DNA of 64,000 nt from Pseudomonas promysalinigenes. Lineage in GTDB: Bacteria > Pseudomonadota > Gammaproteobacteria > Pseudomonadales > Pseudomonadaceae. Below the pieces are notes generated by a model, which searched no databases, was not told where the DNA came from, and saw only the letters and a program-made list of their open reading frames with translations. Positions within the stretch are counted from its first letter, which is position 1, and every line of letters starts with the position of its first letter. The stretch is from contig NZ_CP077094.1 of NCBI RefSeq assembly GCF_014269025.2, forward strand, positions 4,982,522 through 5,046,521. Direction: 5' to 3'. The position numbers were made by a program, and so were the translations under genes. Below are positions 36,335 through 43,124 of this stretch, in pieces.

Positions 36335-37315
36335 TCAAAAGTAATCATCAATGGATCTGGCTGCTCTGATTCGTTCATCTCGCGCCGCCTCTACTTGCTC
36401 AAGCGACTGCAGCGAGCATGCCTGCTCTTTGTAGCGATACATCTCCCCTGCAGGTTCGGCGACTACTACCCCGCCTTCGGCCAACAGCGCCAGCCGTGTG
36501 CCAGCAGGTAACCCAGTCATCGCGCAGTCTTCGGGGCCTAGGTGAAAAGACGCATAAACCAACAACTCGTGTGACGCCCACCGGAGCTTGCTGTTGACTA
36601 CTTCGGAGAACGCAAGAAGGATCACGGCGGTATAAATCACGCCTAGCACGCACGATGCATTCACCCACTGGCGCCGGAACCCGTCCGAGCTGGGTACGAA
36701 AAGATTCCAGCAAATAGCAGTAGTGTGGCTACGCCTTACACGCTGTTTGAAAGCCGGCGCCATCATGCCGAATACCAAGGCACCGATTAACATCACCATC
36801 GCCAGGAGTAAACTCGCTGCCAGATACCAGATGTAAACCAAATAGACGAATGTCAGGGTTTTCTGTGCACCGGGAAACTGCCCCGGCTCGATACGCGTCT
36901 GCCCGAGGATGAAAGCGTCAGCTTCAGCGCTGGCTACGAGGCCCACCGCTACCGTCAGCAATGCGGCCAGTACCGTCAACCATCCCTTGTGCCGGGTATA
37001 ACGCTCTACCAGCCGTAGCAAGCGTACAGCCAGCATTATCGACCCCAGGCTGAGCACCGCGAATATCCACTTCGCCAAGGTTTTATCAAGTGTGCTGCCC
37101 AACCACTGAAGCATCATCATGACCTGCAAGACAAACGCACAGGTCATAACCATCGCAGCGAGATACTCGTCGACGGCCCAGTGTTTGACATTGAAATTCA
37201 GTTTCCAGCGAAAGTGTCGGTTCTGAGTTCGGACGAAAAGCGGCCGATGAATACTACGATCCAACCAATAGATGCCCGCTGCGAACAGCACATAGAGCGC
37301 AATATATCCCCACAT
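36335..37315 (-). CDS. Hypothetical multi-pass membrane protein
   Basis: A 326-residue protein with about six hydrophobic segments: MWGYIALYVLFAAGIYWLD at the start, EYLAAMVMTCAFVLQVMMMLQWL, KWIFAVLSLGSIMLAVRLL, GWLTVLAALLTVAVGLVAS, FVYLVYIWYLAASLLLAMVMLIGALVFGM, and CVLGVIYTAVILLAF. The C-terminal 80 residues are hydrophilic (HLGPEDCAMTGLPAGTRLALLAEGGVVVAEPAGEMYRYKEQ). No family recognised. It lies at the start of the region between the chemoreceptor and glmS that looks strain-variable, 27 bp downstream of the GST gene on the same strand, so the two may be cotranscribed. Confidence 0.7.
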   Translation of the reverse strand: MWGYIALYVLFAAGIYWLDRSIHRPLFVRTQNRHFRWKLNFNVKHWAVDEYLAAMVMTCAFVLQVMMMLQWLGSTLDKTLAKWIFAVLSLGSIMLAVRLLRLVERYTRHKGWLTVLAALLTVAVGLVASAEADAFILGQTRIEPGQFPGAQKTLTFVYLVYIWYLAASLLLAMVMLIGALVFGMMAPAFKQRVRRSHTTAICWNLFVPSSDGFRRQWVNASCVLGVIYTAVILLAFSEVVNSKLRWASHELLVYASFHLGPEDCAMTGLPAGTRLALLAEGGVVVAEPAGEMYRYKEQACSLQSLEQVEAARDERIRAARSIDDYF

Positions 37316-37342
37316 AAGCCTAGGTTTCCTTGAACGTGCCCT

Positions 37343-37966
37343 TCACGGCGTGCCGTTGCGGCCATGCAGCCGGAAGCCGGTACGCTCACTCAGGCGCTCG
37401 TAATAGGCACTAACCGCAGGAAAGTCCGGGTGGGTCAGCGGCGTTTCGAACCAGCGGTTCACCGAAAGGCCGATCGGGATATCCGCCAGGGAGAACTCGC
37501 AACCACTGACGTACGCCCCCGTTTTGTCGAGCTGTCTGTCCAGAATCGCCATGTGCCTAGTCCATTCACGACACCCTAGCGCCAGAGCTTCTGGGTCCTG
37601 ATGGGTAACACTTTTTCTGACTAGCGACATGAAGGCATAGCCCCAAGACTTATTGAAGTCGCTAGCCTGCCAATCCATCCACTGGTCCACCCGGGCTCTG
37701 GGTTTCGCCTCTGCCGGATAAAGATGAATGGCATTTTCCCGGTTCGCCAAGTATCGAATGATCGTGTTGGACTCCCACATTACGAACCCCTCGTCGTCGA
37801 TTACCGGCACCATTGCGTTGGGGTTCAGCGCAGTGAATTCGGGTGTATCGGTGTTCCTGAAGCCAGAGCCCCAGTCCTGTCGCTCGAAGGGAATCTGCAA
37901 CTCGGCACATGTCCAAACCACCTTGCGAACATTGATCGAAGAAGCCTTGCCCAGAATTTTTAGCAT
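37343..37966 (-). CDS. Glutathione S-transferase family protein
   Basis: A 207-residue GST. The N-terminal thioredoxin-like domain (1-80) has [27 protein letters not shown] with Ser in the catalytic position, [26 protein letters not shown] with the cis-Pro and the glutathione-binding E-S; the C-terminal helical domain ends [41 protein letters not shown]. This is the beta/theta-like bacterial type used in detoxification or stress. The SD AAGGAGG is nearly perfect. Substrate unknown. Neighbour of a membrane protein gene in the accessory region. Confidence 0.9.
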   Translation of the reverse strand: MLKILGKASSINVRKVVWTCAELQIPFERQDWGSGFRNTDTPEFTALNPNAMVPVIDDEGFVMWESNTIIRYLANRENAIHLYPAEAKPRARVDQWMDWQASDFNKSWGYAFMSLVRKSVTHQDPEALALGCREWTRHMAILDRQLDKTGAYVSGCEFSLADIPIGLSVNRWFETPLTHPDFPAVSAYYERLSERTGFRLHGRNGTP

Positions 37967-38043
37967 TTCACCTCCTTATGATCGGAAAACGTACAATCCT
38001 CATCGATTCCATTCTCGCCAGCATGGAACATTAAACGATCTTC

Positions 38044-38198
38044 ATGTACCTCGCTGAACTCACCATAAAAACTTCCGCATGCTGCGTGACACAAAACTGA
38101 AATTTCACCCCGGGTTGAAAGTTCTGGTCGGGCCCAACAACGTAGGAAAAAGCGCCGTTGGCGATGCGCTGCGAACGCTTCTGGCCGGGCATGAATAG
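38044..38198 (+). pseudogene. Remnant of an OLD-family ATPase/nuclease gene (frameshifted, truncated)
   Basis: ATG 38044 opens MYLAELTIK and then runs off frame at five A (38067-38071); with one more A it would continue as NFRMLRDTKLKF, the typical start of OLD-family SMC-like ATPases. The downstream frame (ATG 38079) reads LKVLVGPNNVGKSAVGDAL, with the Walker A motif GPNNVGKS, and stops at TAG 38196-38198. So 5' about 150 bp of such a gene remain with a frameshift and premature end. OLD proteins are ATP-dependent nucleases often tied to phage defence. No toprim part is present nearby. Confidence 0.7.
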
Positions 38199-38558
38199 CC
38201 GTAGTTATCCCTAAGTGTGATAGAAGCTCCCTTGCCCACCATTCTTCATCGACTCGGGCCATTCGTCCGTTGGGCTGTGCGCTGCATTGGCAAGGCTGTC
38301 CTCTAAGGACACCGGCCAGAGCCTCTATCATGCGAAAGCTATACCAGTCGATAGCCCACCGGCCATTCACTGCGTCAAGCACGCGTCTAAGAGGCCCGTT
38401 GGCGCATGGAAATCCTGGCGATAAGGGTGATGGCGTCCACTTAAAAATACACGGACACCATCGCCCTTAAAGCTGGAGTTCGAAGGATGAGTTCGCCGGA
38501 CGCTTACCGATAATATGAGTCAGCAAGTACTCAAATTAGCGGTAGCTGGCGAGGTTGT
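38199..38558. other. Gene-poor stretch with a long imperfect hairpin and a possible IS end
   Basis: No convincing gene. A 17-bp imperfect inverted repeat lies at 38422-38438 and 38453-38469 (15 Watson-Crick pairs, one G-T and one mismatch; left arm TAAGGGTGATGGCGTCC). Shortly after, the minus strand from 38507 reads GTAAGCGTCCGGCGAAC; GTAA is the conserved tip of IS66-family repeats, so 38507 may be one end of a decayed IS66-like element whose body is lost. A minus-strand frame of about 60 codons (VLDAVNGRWAIDWYSFRM) exists but is not recognisable. Confidence 0.4.
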
Positions 38559-39719
38559 TCAGGGGCGTTTGCCAACCTCTGCGATCTGGGCGGTCCATGT
38601 TTTCACCTGCTCGCTGAGCGACAGGCCCAGACCAGGCCGGGTCGGGACAATCATGCGGCCATTACGCGTTTCCAGTCGCTCGTTGAACAGCGGTTCCAAC
38701 CATTCGAAGTGCTCCACCCATGGCTCTGTAGGGTAGGTCGCCGCCAAATGCACATGCAGCTCCATCGCAAAGTGTGGAGCAATCATCACCCCAGCCTGTT
38801 CTGCCAACGCTGCCACCTTCAGGTATGGCGTGATACCGCCTACACGAGGTGCGTCTGGCATGAGGTAGTCTGCGCCGCGCAATTTGATGAATTCAGCGTG
38901 CTCAGCCACGCTGGTCAGCATTTCACCGGTCGCGATTGGAGTATCGAATTGCTGAGCAAGGGCCGCGTGGCCTTCGGCGTCATAGCAATCGAGTGGCTCT
39001 TCGATCCATACCAGGTTGAATTCTTCGAATCGCCGGCACATCCGTTGGGCGGTAGGTCTGTCCCATTGTTGGTTCGCATCGACCATCAAGGGGAAGTTCT
39101 CACCCAGATGTTCCCTAACGGTACTCACACGATGGAGGTCAATCGAGCAGTCAGGTTGGCCTACCTTCAGCTTAATGCCACCGATACCTTTCTCACGGGA
39201 AAGATCAGTGTTTTTCAACAGTTGGTCGAGCGGGGTGTGTAGGAAACCTCCGGAGGTGTTGTAGCAGCGCACCGAATCACGTTGAGCACCAAGCAGGCGA
39301 GAGAGCGACAAATTGGCTCGTTTTGCTTTGAGATCCCACAGGGCTACATCGAATGCACCAATAGCCTGGGTCGAAAGTCCGCTCCGCCCCACCGAAGCGC
39401 CGGCCCAGCACAACTTTGTCCACAATTTGGCAATGTCACTTGGATTTTCGCCGATCAGCGCAGGCGCGATCTCCTTGGCGTGCGCAAATTGCCCTGGTCC
39501 ACCTGCCCGTTTGGAGTAACTGAAGCCTATACCTTTGTGCCCATCCTCTGTTTCGATTTCAGCGAACAATATCGCGATTTCAGTCATTGGCTTTTGTCGG
39601 CCAGTGAGTACCTTGGCGTCACTGATTGGGTTCGCCAGTGGCAGGAACACTGACGAGACCTTCACATACGCAATGCGATCGTGGTCGGAGGAAAGATGTT
39701 GTTGTTCTTGGGTAAGCAT
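38559..39719 (-). CDS. L-talarate/galactarate dehydratase (enolase superfamily)
   Basis: A 386-residue dehydratase of the mandelate racemase subgroup. It closely follows the known Salmonella L-talarate/galactarate dehydratase along its length as I recall it: PISDAKVLTGRQKPMTEIAI, GFSYSKRAGG, LCWAGASVGRSGLSTQAIGAFDVALWDLKAK, CYNTSGGFLHTPLDQLLKN, GIGGIKLKVGQPDCS (the K-x-K base pair), MVDANQQWDR and WIEEPLDCYD (metal ligands), TGEML, and APHFAMELHVHL (His base). It turns galactarate or talarate into 2-keto-3-deoxy sugar acid. SD CAGGAGAG is good. It is downstream of the MFS permease on the same strand (30 bp). Later pathway genes are absent from the window. Confidence 0.88.
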   Translation of the reverse strand: MLTQEQQHLSSDHDRIAYVKVSSVFLPLANPISDAKVLTGRQKPMTEIAILFAEIETEDGHKGIGFSYSKRAGGPGQFAHAKEIAPALIGENPSDIAKLWTKLCWAGASVGRSGLSTQAIGAFDVALWDLKAKRANLSLSRLLGAQRDSVRCYNTSGGFLHTPLDQLLKNTDLSREKGIGGIKLKVGQPDCSIDLHRVSTVREHLGENFPLMVDANQQWDRPTAQRMCRRFEEFNLVWIEEPLDCYDAEGHAALAQQFDTPIATGEMLTSVAEHAEFIKLRGADYLMPDAPRVGGITPYLKVAALAEQAGVMIAPHFAMELHVHLAATYPTEPWVEHFEWLEPLFNERLETRNGRMIVPTRPGLGLSLSEQVKTWTAQIAEVGKRP

Positions 39720-39749
39720 GAGGCTCTCCTGATGGACGAATGTGATGTT

Positions 39750-41111
39750 TCAACGCAAAGGCTGAGAGACGGTAGGTTGGTTGGAGTCGGATGAGCTAAC
39801 CGGGTCTTCCAGGCCATCGACCTCCAAACGCGTTAGTGGCCCGACGATGACTAGGTAGGCAAAGGCGCCTAGCAGGCCCATTGCAGCGACGTAGACCAGC
39901 GCGGCATCAAACGAGCCTTGCTTGACCAACAGGCCGATAGCGATGGGGGTGACGATGCTGGCGATGTTGCCGCAGAAGTTGAACATCGCCCCGCTTGTGC
40001 CCATGGCGCGTTTGGGCGATATGTCGCCGACGATGCACCATCCGAGGTTGCCGACGCCTTTTGCGAAGAAAGCTATGGACATCACCAAGATTACGAGCGG
40101 TACCGACTGGGTGTAATTGGCCACTACAATGCTGCTCGACAGTAGAAGGCCACAGATGATTGGGGTCTTGCGCGCAGCCGTCAGGCTGAAACCTTTCTTC
40201 AACATCCAATCCGACCATACTCCACCGATCATCCCGCCCAGGCAGCCAGCCACAGGTGGGATCGCTGCCACTAGTCCGACCTTGAGGAGGGTCATGCCCT
40301 TGGCTTCGATCAGGTAGGTGGGGAACCAGGTCAGGAAGAACCAAGTGATCGATGTCAGGCAGAACTGGCCCAGGTAGATGCCGGCCATCATGCGGTTGGC
40401 CGCAATATCACGCAGTCGCGCCCAGCTGAAGGGGGTTTTGATATCACCCATATCAGGCAGGCCGCCACCGCTTTCGATGTAGTCCAGTTCGGCCTGGTTG
40501 ACGCGTTTGTCGCGGCGAGGCTCATGGACAAATTTGAACCAAGCCAGGCCAATTAGGATGCCGGCACCGCCAGTCCAGAAGAACACGTGTTGCCAGCCGA
40601 AGCTATTGAGCAGCAGCACCATCAGCGGCGTAAACGCTGCCAAGGCGAAGTATTGCGCCGACTGGAAGATCGCCGTGGCCAGACCTCGCTCATGCCGTGG
40701 GAACCACATTACGGTCAGTCGATTGTTGGCCGGGAAGGCCGGCGACTCGGCCACGCCCATCATGAAGCGAAGCACGAACAGCGCGAGAAACGCCGAGCTG
40801 AACAAGTCGACGTAGCCCTGCAAAAAGGTAAAGCTCGACCAGATGATGAGGCTCAGGCCCAGCACCAGACGCGACCCGAATCGGTCAAGAATTACACCAC
40901 CGGGCAGCTGCATCGCAGTATATGCCCAGCCAAATGCCGAGAAAGCGATGCCCATAGTCACGGCGTCAAAGCCGAGGTCAGCCCGCATTGCCGGTGCGGC
41001 AATCGACAGGGTGGCGCGGTCAACATAATTGAATACGGTGACGATGAAGATCATCGCCAGGATTAGGTAGCGGACATTTGTCCTAGCCACCTCTGAGGAT
41101 GGAGTGATCAC
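39750..41111 (-). CDS. MFS permease, GudP/GarP-like (galactarate/glucarate type)
   Basis: A 453-residue transporter of the anion:cation symporter family with twelve helices. Signature segments: RYLILAMIFIVTVFNYVDRATLSIAAPAM (helix 1, N-Y-x-D-R), GWAYTAMQLPGGVILDRFGSRLVLGLSL (loop 2-3), RFMMGVAESPAFPANNRLTVMWFPRHERGLATAIFQSAQYFA, and GNLGWCIVGDISPKRAMGTSGAMFNFCGNIASIVTPI. This fits glucarate/galactarate permeases, and the dehydratase next to it supports galactarate or talarate as substrate. The start is GTG 41109-41111 with SD AAGGAA. Two near-identical palindromic operators lie 46 and 124 bp upstream of the start. Confidence 0.9.
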   Translation of the reverse strand: MITPSSEVARTNVRYLILAMIFIVTVFNYVDRATLSIAAPAMRADLGFDAVTMGIAFSAFGWAYTAMQLPGGVILDRFGSRLVLGLSLIIWSSFTFLQGYVDLFSSAFLALFVLRFMMGVAESPAFPANNRLTVMWFPRHERGLATAIFQSAQYFALAAFTPLMVLLLNSFGWQHVFFWTGGAGILIGLAWFKFVHEPRRDKRVNQAELDYIESGGGLPDMGDIKTPFSWARLRDIAANRMMAGIYLGQFCLTSITWFFLTWFPTYLIEAKGMTLLKVGLVAAIPPVAGCLGGMIGGVWSDWMLKKGFSLTAARKTPIICGLLLSSSIVVANYTQSVPLVILVMSIAFFAKGVGNLGWCIVGDISPKRAMGTSGAMFNFCGNIASIVTPIAIGLLVKQGSFDAALVYVAAMGLLGAFAYLVIVGPLTRLEVDGLEDPVSSSDSNQPTVSQPLR

Positions 41112-41156
41112 TGTTGTTTTCCTTGTTGTGATGTTCGGCCCTGGTTGTGATTACGC

Positions 41157-41174
41157 AATGATTGCGCAACCATT
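41157..41174. promoter_or_regulatory. LacI-type operator O1 upstream of the permease gene
   Basis: AATGATTGCGCAACCATT is an 18-bp palindrome with a single symmetry break compared with the perfect site at 41235. Its central GC and arms are those of LacI/GntR-type operators. It lies 46 bp before the permease start, where it could block initiation or elongation. Confidence 0.75.
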
Positions 41175-41234
41175 TTTGGATCGAAAAACAGCCACCGGCA
41201 GGTAGGCAGCAGGTGACCGTGTTTTTGATCTTAC

Positions 41235-41252
41235 AATGATTGCGCAATCATT
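41235..41252. promoter_or_regulatory. LacI-type operator O2, perfect palindrome
   Basis: AATGATTGCGCAATCATT reads identically on both strands over 18 bases. It is centred 78 bp from O1 and lies 43 bp beyond the 3' end of the LacI-family regulator gene. The spacing of about seven helical turns would allow looping by a tetrameric regulator. Confidence 0.8.
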
Positions 41253-41294
41253 CAAGAGCACATTCGTCGCTTTCAAAAAAGTGATGAAGATGTA

Positions 41295-42347
41295 TCAGGT
41301 GCTCTGACGGTCGATTAAGCGGAATCCTGTGTCGACCCTAATCGGCTCGTGACTGCTTGCCGGATAGCGGAATCTGTCTAGCAGGGCCTTGGCAATCTGC
41401 TCGCCGATAAACTTGCCATCGACGCGCACCGTAGAAAGGGGGGGATGCACTTGAGCCGCGCTGCTCAAGTCGCCGAAGCCCATGATTGCGAGATCTTCAG
41501 GAACTCGTAGGTTTCGACTAGCTGCCTCTGCCAGTACCCCCTGCGCGACCGTGTCGGAGCTGCAAACTATGACTTGAGGATGGTGTCCTTCGTCCAGGAG
41601 TTGGCACAGCCCTGCACGGCCAACCTCCAACGTAGCAGGCGGGGGCATGATTACCGTTGGCACATTGCTGCAGCCGTGACGTGCCAGCTCGGCGACCAAG
41701 CTATTGCAGCGGCGTAGACCACGTGGGTCGCCAAGGCTTACGACGCCATAACGCTGATACCCTTTGCCCATGAGGTGGCGTGCAATTGCCTCACCAACGG
41801 CTTCATGAGAGAAGCCTACCTGCATGTCCAGTGGGTTCTCACTAAGATCCCAAGACTCAACTACTGGAATACCTGATTGAGCTAACCGCTGACGACTGGC
41901 TTCGGTATGCAGGGTGCCAGTGAGCACGATCCCGTCCGGACGACGGCCAAGCAACGCGCCGATCAGCTTTTCTTCCTGCTCAGCGGAATAGCCAGTGAGT
42001 CCGAGAAGTGTTTGGTAGCCAGCGGATGTGAGCGAGTCCATGAGTGCTTGGACTGTGTCGGCAAAGATCGAGTTGGCAATAGTTGGAAGCAGGATCGCAA
42101 CCAGGCGGCTCTTGTTGCTCGCCAAGCTGCCGGCAAGCATGTTCGAGACGTACCCGACTTGGCGTACAGCAGTCAAAACCTTCTCTCGTGCAGCCTTGCT
42201 CACTACCTCAGGACGATGCAGTGCCCGAGACACAGTGATGGGAGATACGCCGGCGACTTTGGCGACATCGATTAAGGTTGGGCTGAGTGATTTTTTCGAA
42301 CCTCCCCCACGCTGACCGCCGAGAGACTCCCCTGATTTGCTTACCAT
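41295..42347 (-). CDS. LacI-family transcriptional regulator of the galactarate/talarate cassette
   Basis: A LacI-family repressor of about 350 residues. The HTH is SPTLIDVAKVAGVSPITVSRALHRPEVVSKAAREKVLTAVRQVGYVSNMLAGSLASNKS, of the GntR (gluconate repressor) subgroup; the effector domain has VAILLPTIANSIFADTVQALMDSL, GRRPDGIVLTGTLHTEASRQRLAQSGIPVVESWD, GFSHEAVGEAIARHLMGKGYQRYGVVSL and ends with RPEP-like PASSHEPIRVDTGFRLIDRQST. ATG 42345-42347 (MVSKSGES) is preferred; the frame extends to a TTG at 42398. Same direction as the permease and dehydratase, 183 bp upstream of them, with both operators in that gap. A sugar acid is the likely inducer. Confidence 0.87.
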   Translation of the reverse strand: MVSKSGESLGGQRGGGSKKSLSPTLIDVAKVAGVSPITVSRALHRPEVVSKAAREKVLTAVRQVGYVSNMLAGSLASNKSRLVAILLPTIANSIFADTVQALMDSLTSAGYQTLLGLTGYSAEQEEKLIGALLGRRPDGIVLTGTLHTEASRQRLAQSGIPVVESWDLSENPLDMQVGFSHEAVGEAIARHLMGKGYQRYGVVSLGDPRGLRRCNSLVAELARHGCSNVPTVIMPPPATLEVGRAGLCQLLDEGHHPQVIVCSSDTVAQGVLAEAASRNLRVPEDLAIMGFGDLSSAAQVHPPLSTVRVDGKFIGEQIAKALLDRFRYPASSHEPIRVDTGFRLIDRQST

Positions 42348-42526
42348 GCTGATCCCATTTGATTGATGTTCCGATGTCGCTCTATCAGAATCTATCAAAG
42401 CGCGATTGATTGCTAGACTTGCACCTGCGAGGAGTGACGTAGGGATAAGCTCGGCTCGGCTGAATGATTCGCGCCTGGTTTCTTAGACACCTCCAAGCCT
42501 CAAATGAGGCCCAAATAGGAGGTGCC

Positions 42527-42737
42527 ATGAGTCACCAGCGTTACTCCAAAGAATTCAAGATCGAAGCGGTCAAGCGAGTGACCGAGAAGGCAAACCTGTG
42601 GCCGAGGTCGCCCAGCGGCTGGGGATGTCCGTACACAGCCTTCACGCCTGGATCAAGGTCTACAGCAAGCCCCAAGAGCAGCGTCAGCAAGACAGTGATC
42701 AGCAGGCCGAACTGCGCAGGCTGCGCGCCGAGCTCAA
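42527..42737 (+). pseudogene. IS3-family transposase OrfA fragment, frameshifted and truncated
   Basis: ATG 42527 (SD AGGAGG) starts MSHQRYSKEFKIEAVKRVTEK, the usual N-terminus of IS3/IS911-type OrfA. At 42587-42590 one G is missing (GAGAAGGCAAACC); in the next frame the protein resumes as VAEVAQRLGMSVHSLHAWIKVYSKPQ and QAELRRLRAELK, the HTH and leucine-zipper start. Sequence is lost after 42737, before the rest of OrfA and all of OrfB. The upstream 60 bp (TTTCTTAGACACCTCC) probably keep the left end of the element. Confidence 0.85.
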
Positions 42738-42965
42738 ATGCAGCCGATCGAAACAGTAGCTTCCACCCCACCCGAGAAAACCGAAATTTCTTTCAGGTCA
42801 GATTTGAAGAATCTGAACCTTATTTTGAAGTTTACGGATGTCGTCGACAGCATGAGAGTCCCAGCTGAGGAACAAAGAACGTTCCAGATACGAGCGAATC
42901 GACTCTTCAGGCTGAATTTGCAGACGCGGTATGGAGAGCATGCTGAGATTGCTTGGATAACGTAA
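42738..42965 (+). CDS. Hypothetical short frame abutting the IS fragment
   Basis: A 75-codon frame whose ATG lies exactly at the point where IS similarity ends: MQPIETVASTPPEKTEIS, then RSDLKNLNLILKFTDVVDSMRVPAEEQRTFQIRANRLFRLNLQTRYGEHAEIAWIT. Base composition is lower in GC than the neighbours. No family recognised and no SD of its own. It may be the C-terminal remainder of a gene broken by the IS insertion, or not coding. Confidence 0.3.
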   Translation: MQPIETVASTPPEKTEISFRSDLKNLNLILKFTDVVDSMRVPAEEQRTFQIRANRLFRLNLQTRYGEHAEIAWIT

Positions 42966-42983
42966 CTGAGTGGTGCCGACTCA

Positions 42984-43018
42984 CGCGACCGCGGCCCCTA
43001 CAGAAGGCTGCGGTCGCG
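42984..43018. terminator. Long GC-rich hairpin downstream of glmS
   Basis: CGCGACCGC-G-GCC (42984-42996) pairs with GGC-T-GCGGTCGCG (43006-43018) through nine outer pairs, a G-T pair and three inner pairs, loop of nine. It lies about 70 bp beyond the glmS stop codon and may be its terminator; no T-run on either side. Confidence 0.6.
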
Positions 43019-43025
43019 CATGACA

Positions 43026-43065
43026 GCTTTTATTGTCGCGGTACCGCTTTTATTGTCGGAAACCA
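43026..43065. mobile_element. Possible Tn7-like transposon end at attTn7
   Basis: Read on the minus strand from 43065: TGGTTTCC, then GACAATAAAAGC (43057-43046), and after 8 bp a second identical CGACAATAAAAGC (43038-43026). Tn7 ends begin TGTGGGCG followed directly by GACAATAAAG, a TnsB-binding repeat. Here TG is placed at the same 8-bp distance from the first repeat, two repeats lie 20 bp apart, and the TG is the 24th base after the glmS stop codon, where Tn7 inserts. No matching second end was found and no tns genes are present, so it would be a relic. Alternatively this is ordinary glmS-downstream sequence. Confidence 0.45.
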
Positions 43066-43088
43066 ACTGCTCCGGAACACTATGCGCC

Positions 43089-43124
43089 CTACTCCACCGT
43101 CACCGACTTCGCCAAGTTACGCGG
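43089..43124 (-). other. attTn7 TnsD recognition region at the glmS 3' end
   Basis: The final codons of glmS (encoding [11 protein letters not shown] and the stop) make up the region recognised by TnsD in Tn7; here on the minus strand they begin CCGCGTAACTTGGCGAAGTC. Insertion falls about 24 bp beyond the stop codon, near 43065. Confidence 0.85.

Noticed and set aside
37960..38382. A 140-codon minus-strand frame over the OLD remnant
   Set aside because: It runs antisense through the recognisable Walker A fragment and resembles nothing known; it may only be an open frame in decayed DNA.
36141..43088. CRISPR array or complete defence island near glmS
   Set aside because: No regularly spaced repeats, and the only defence-like gene is a short broken OLD ATPase fragment.
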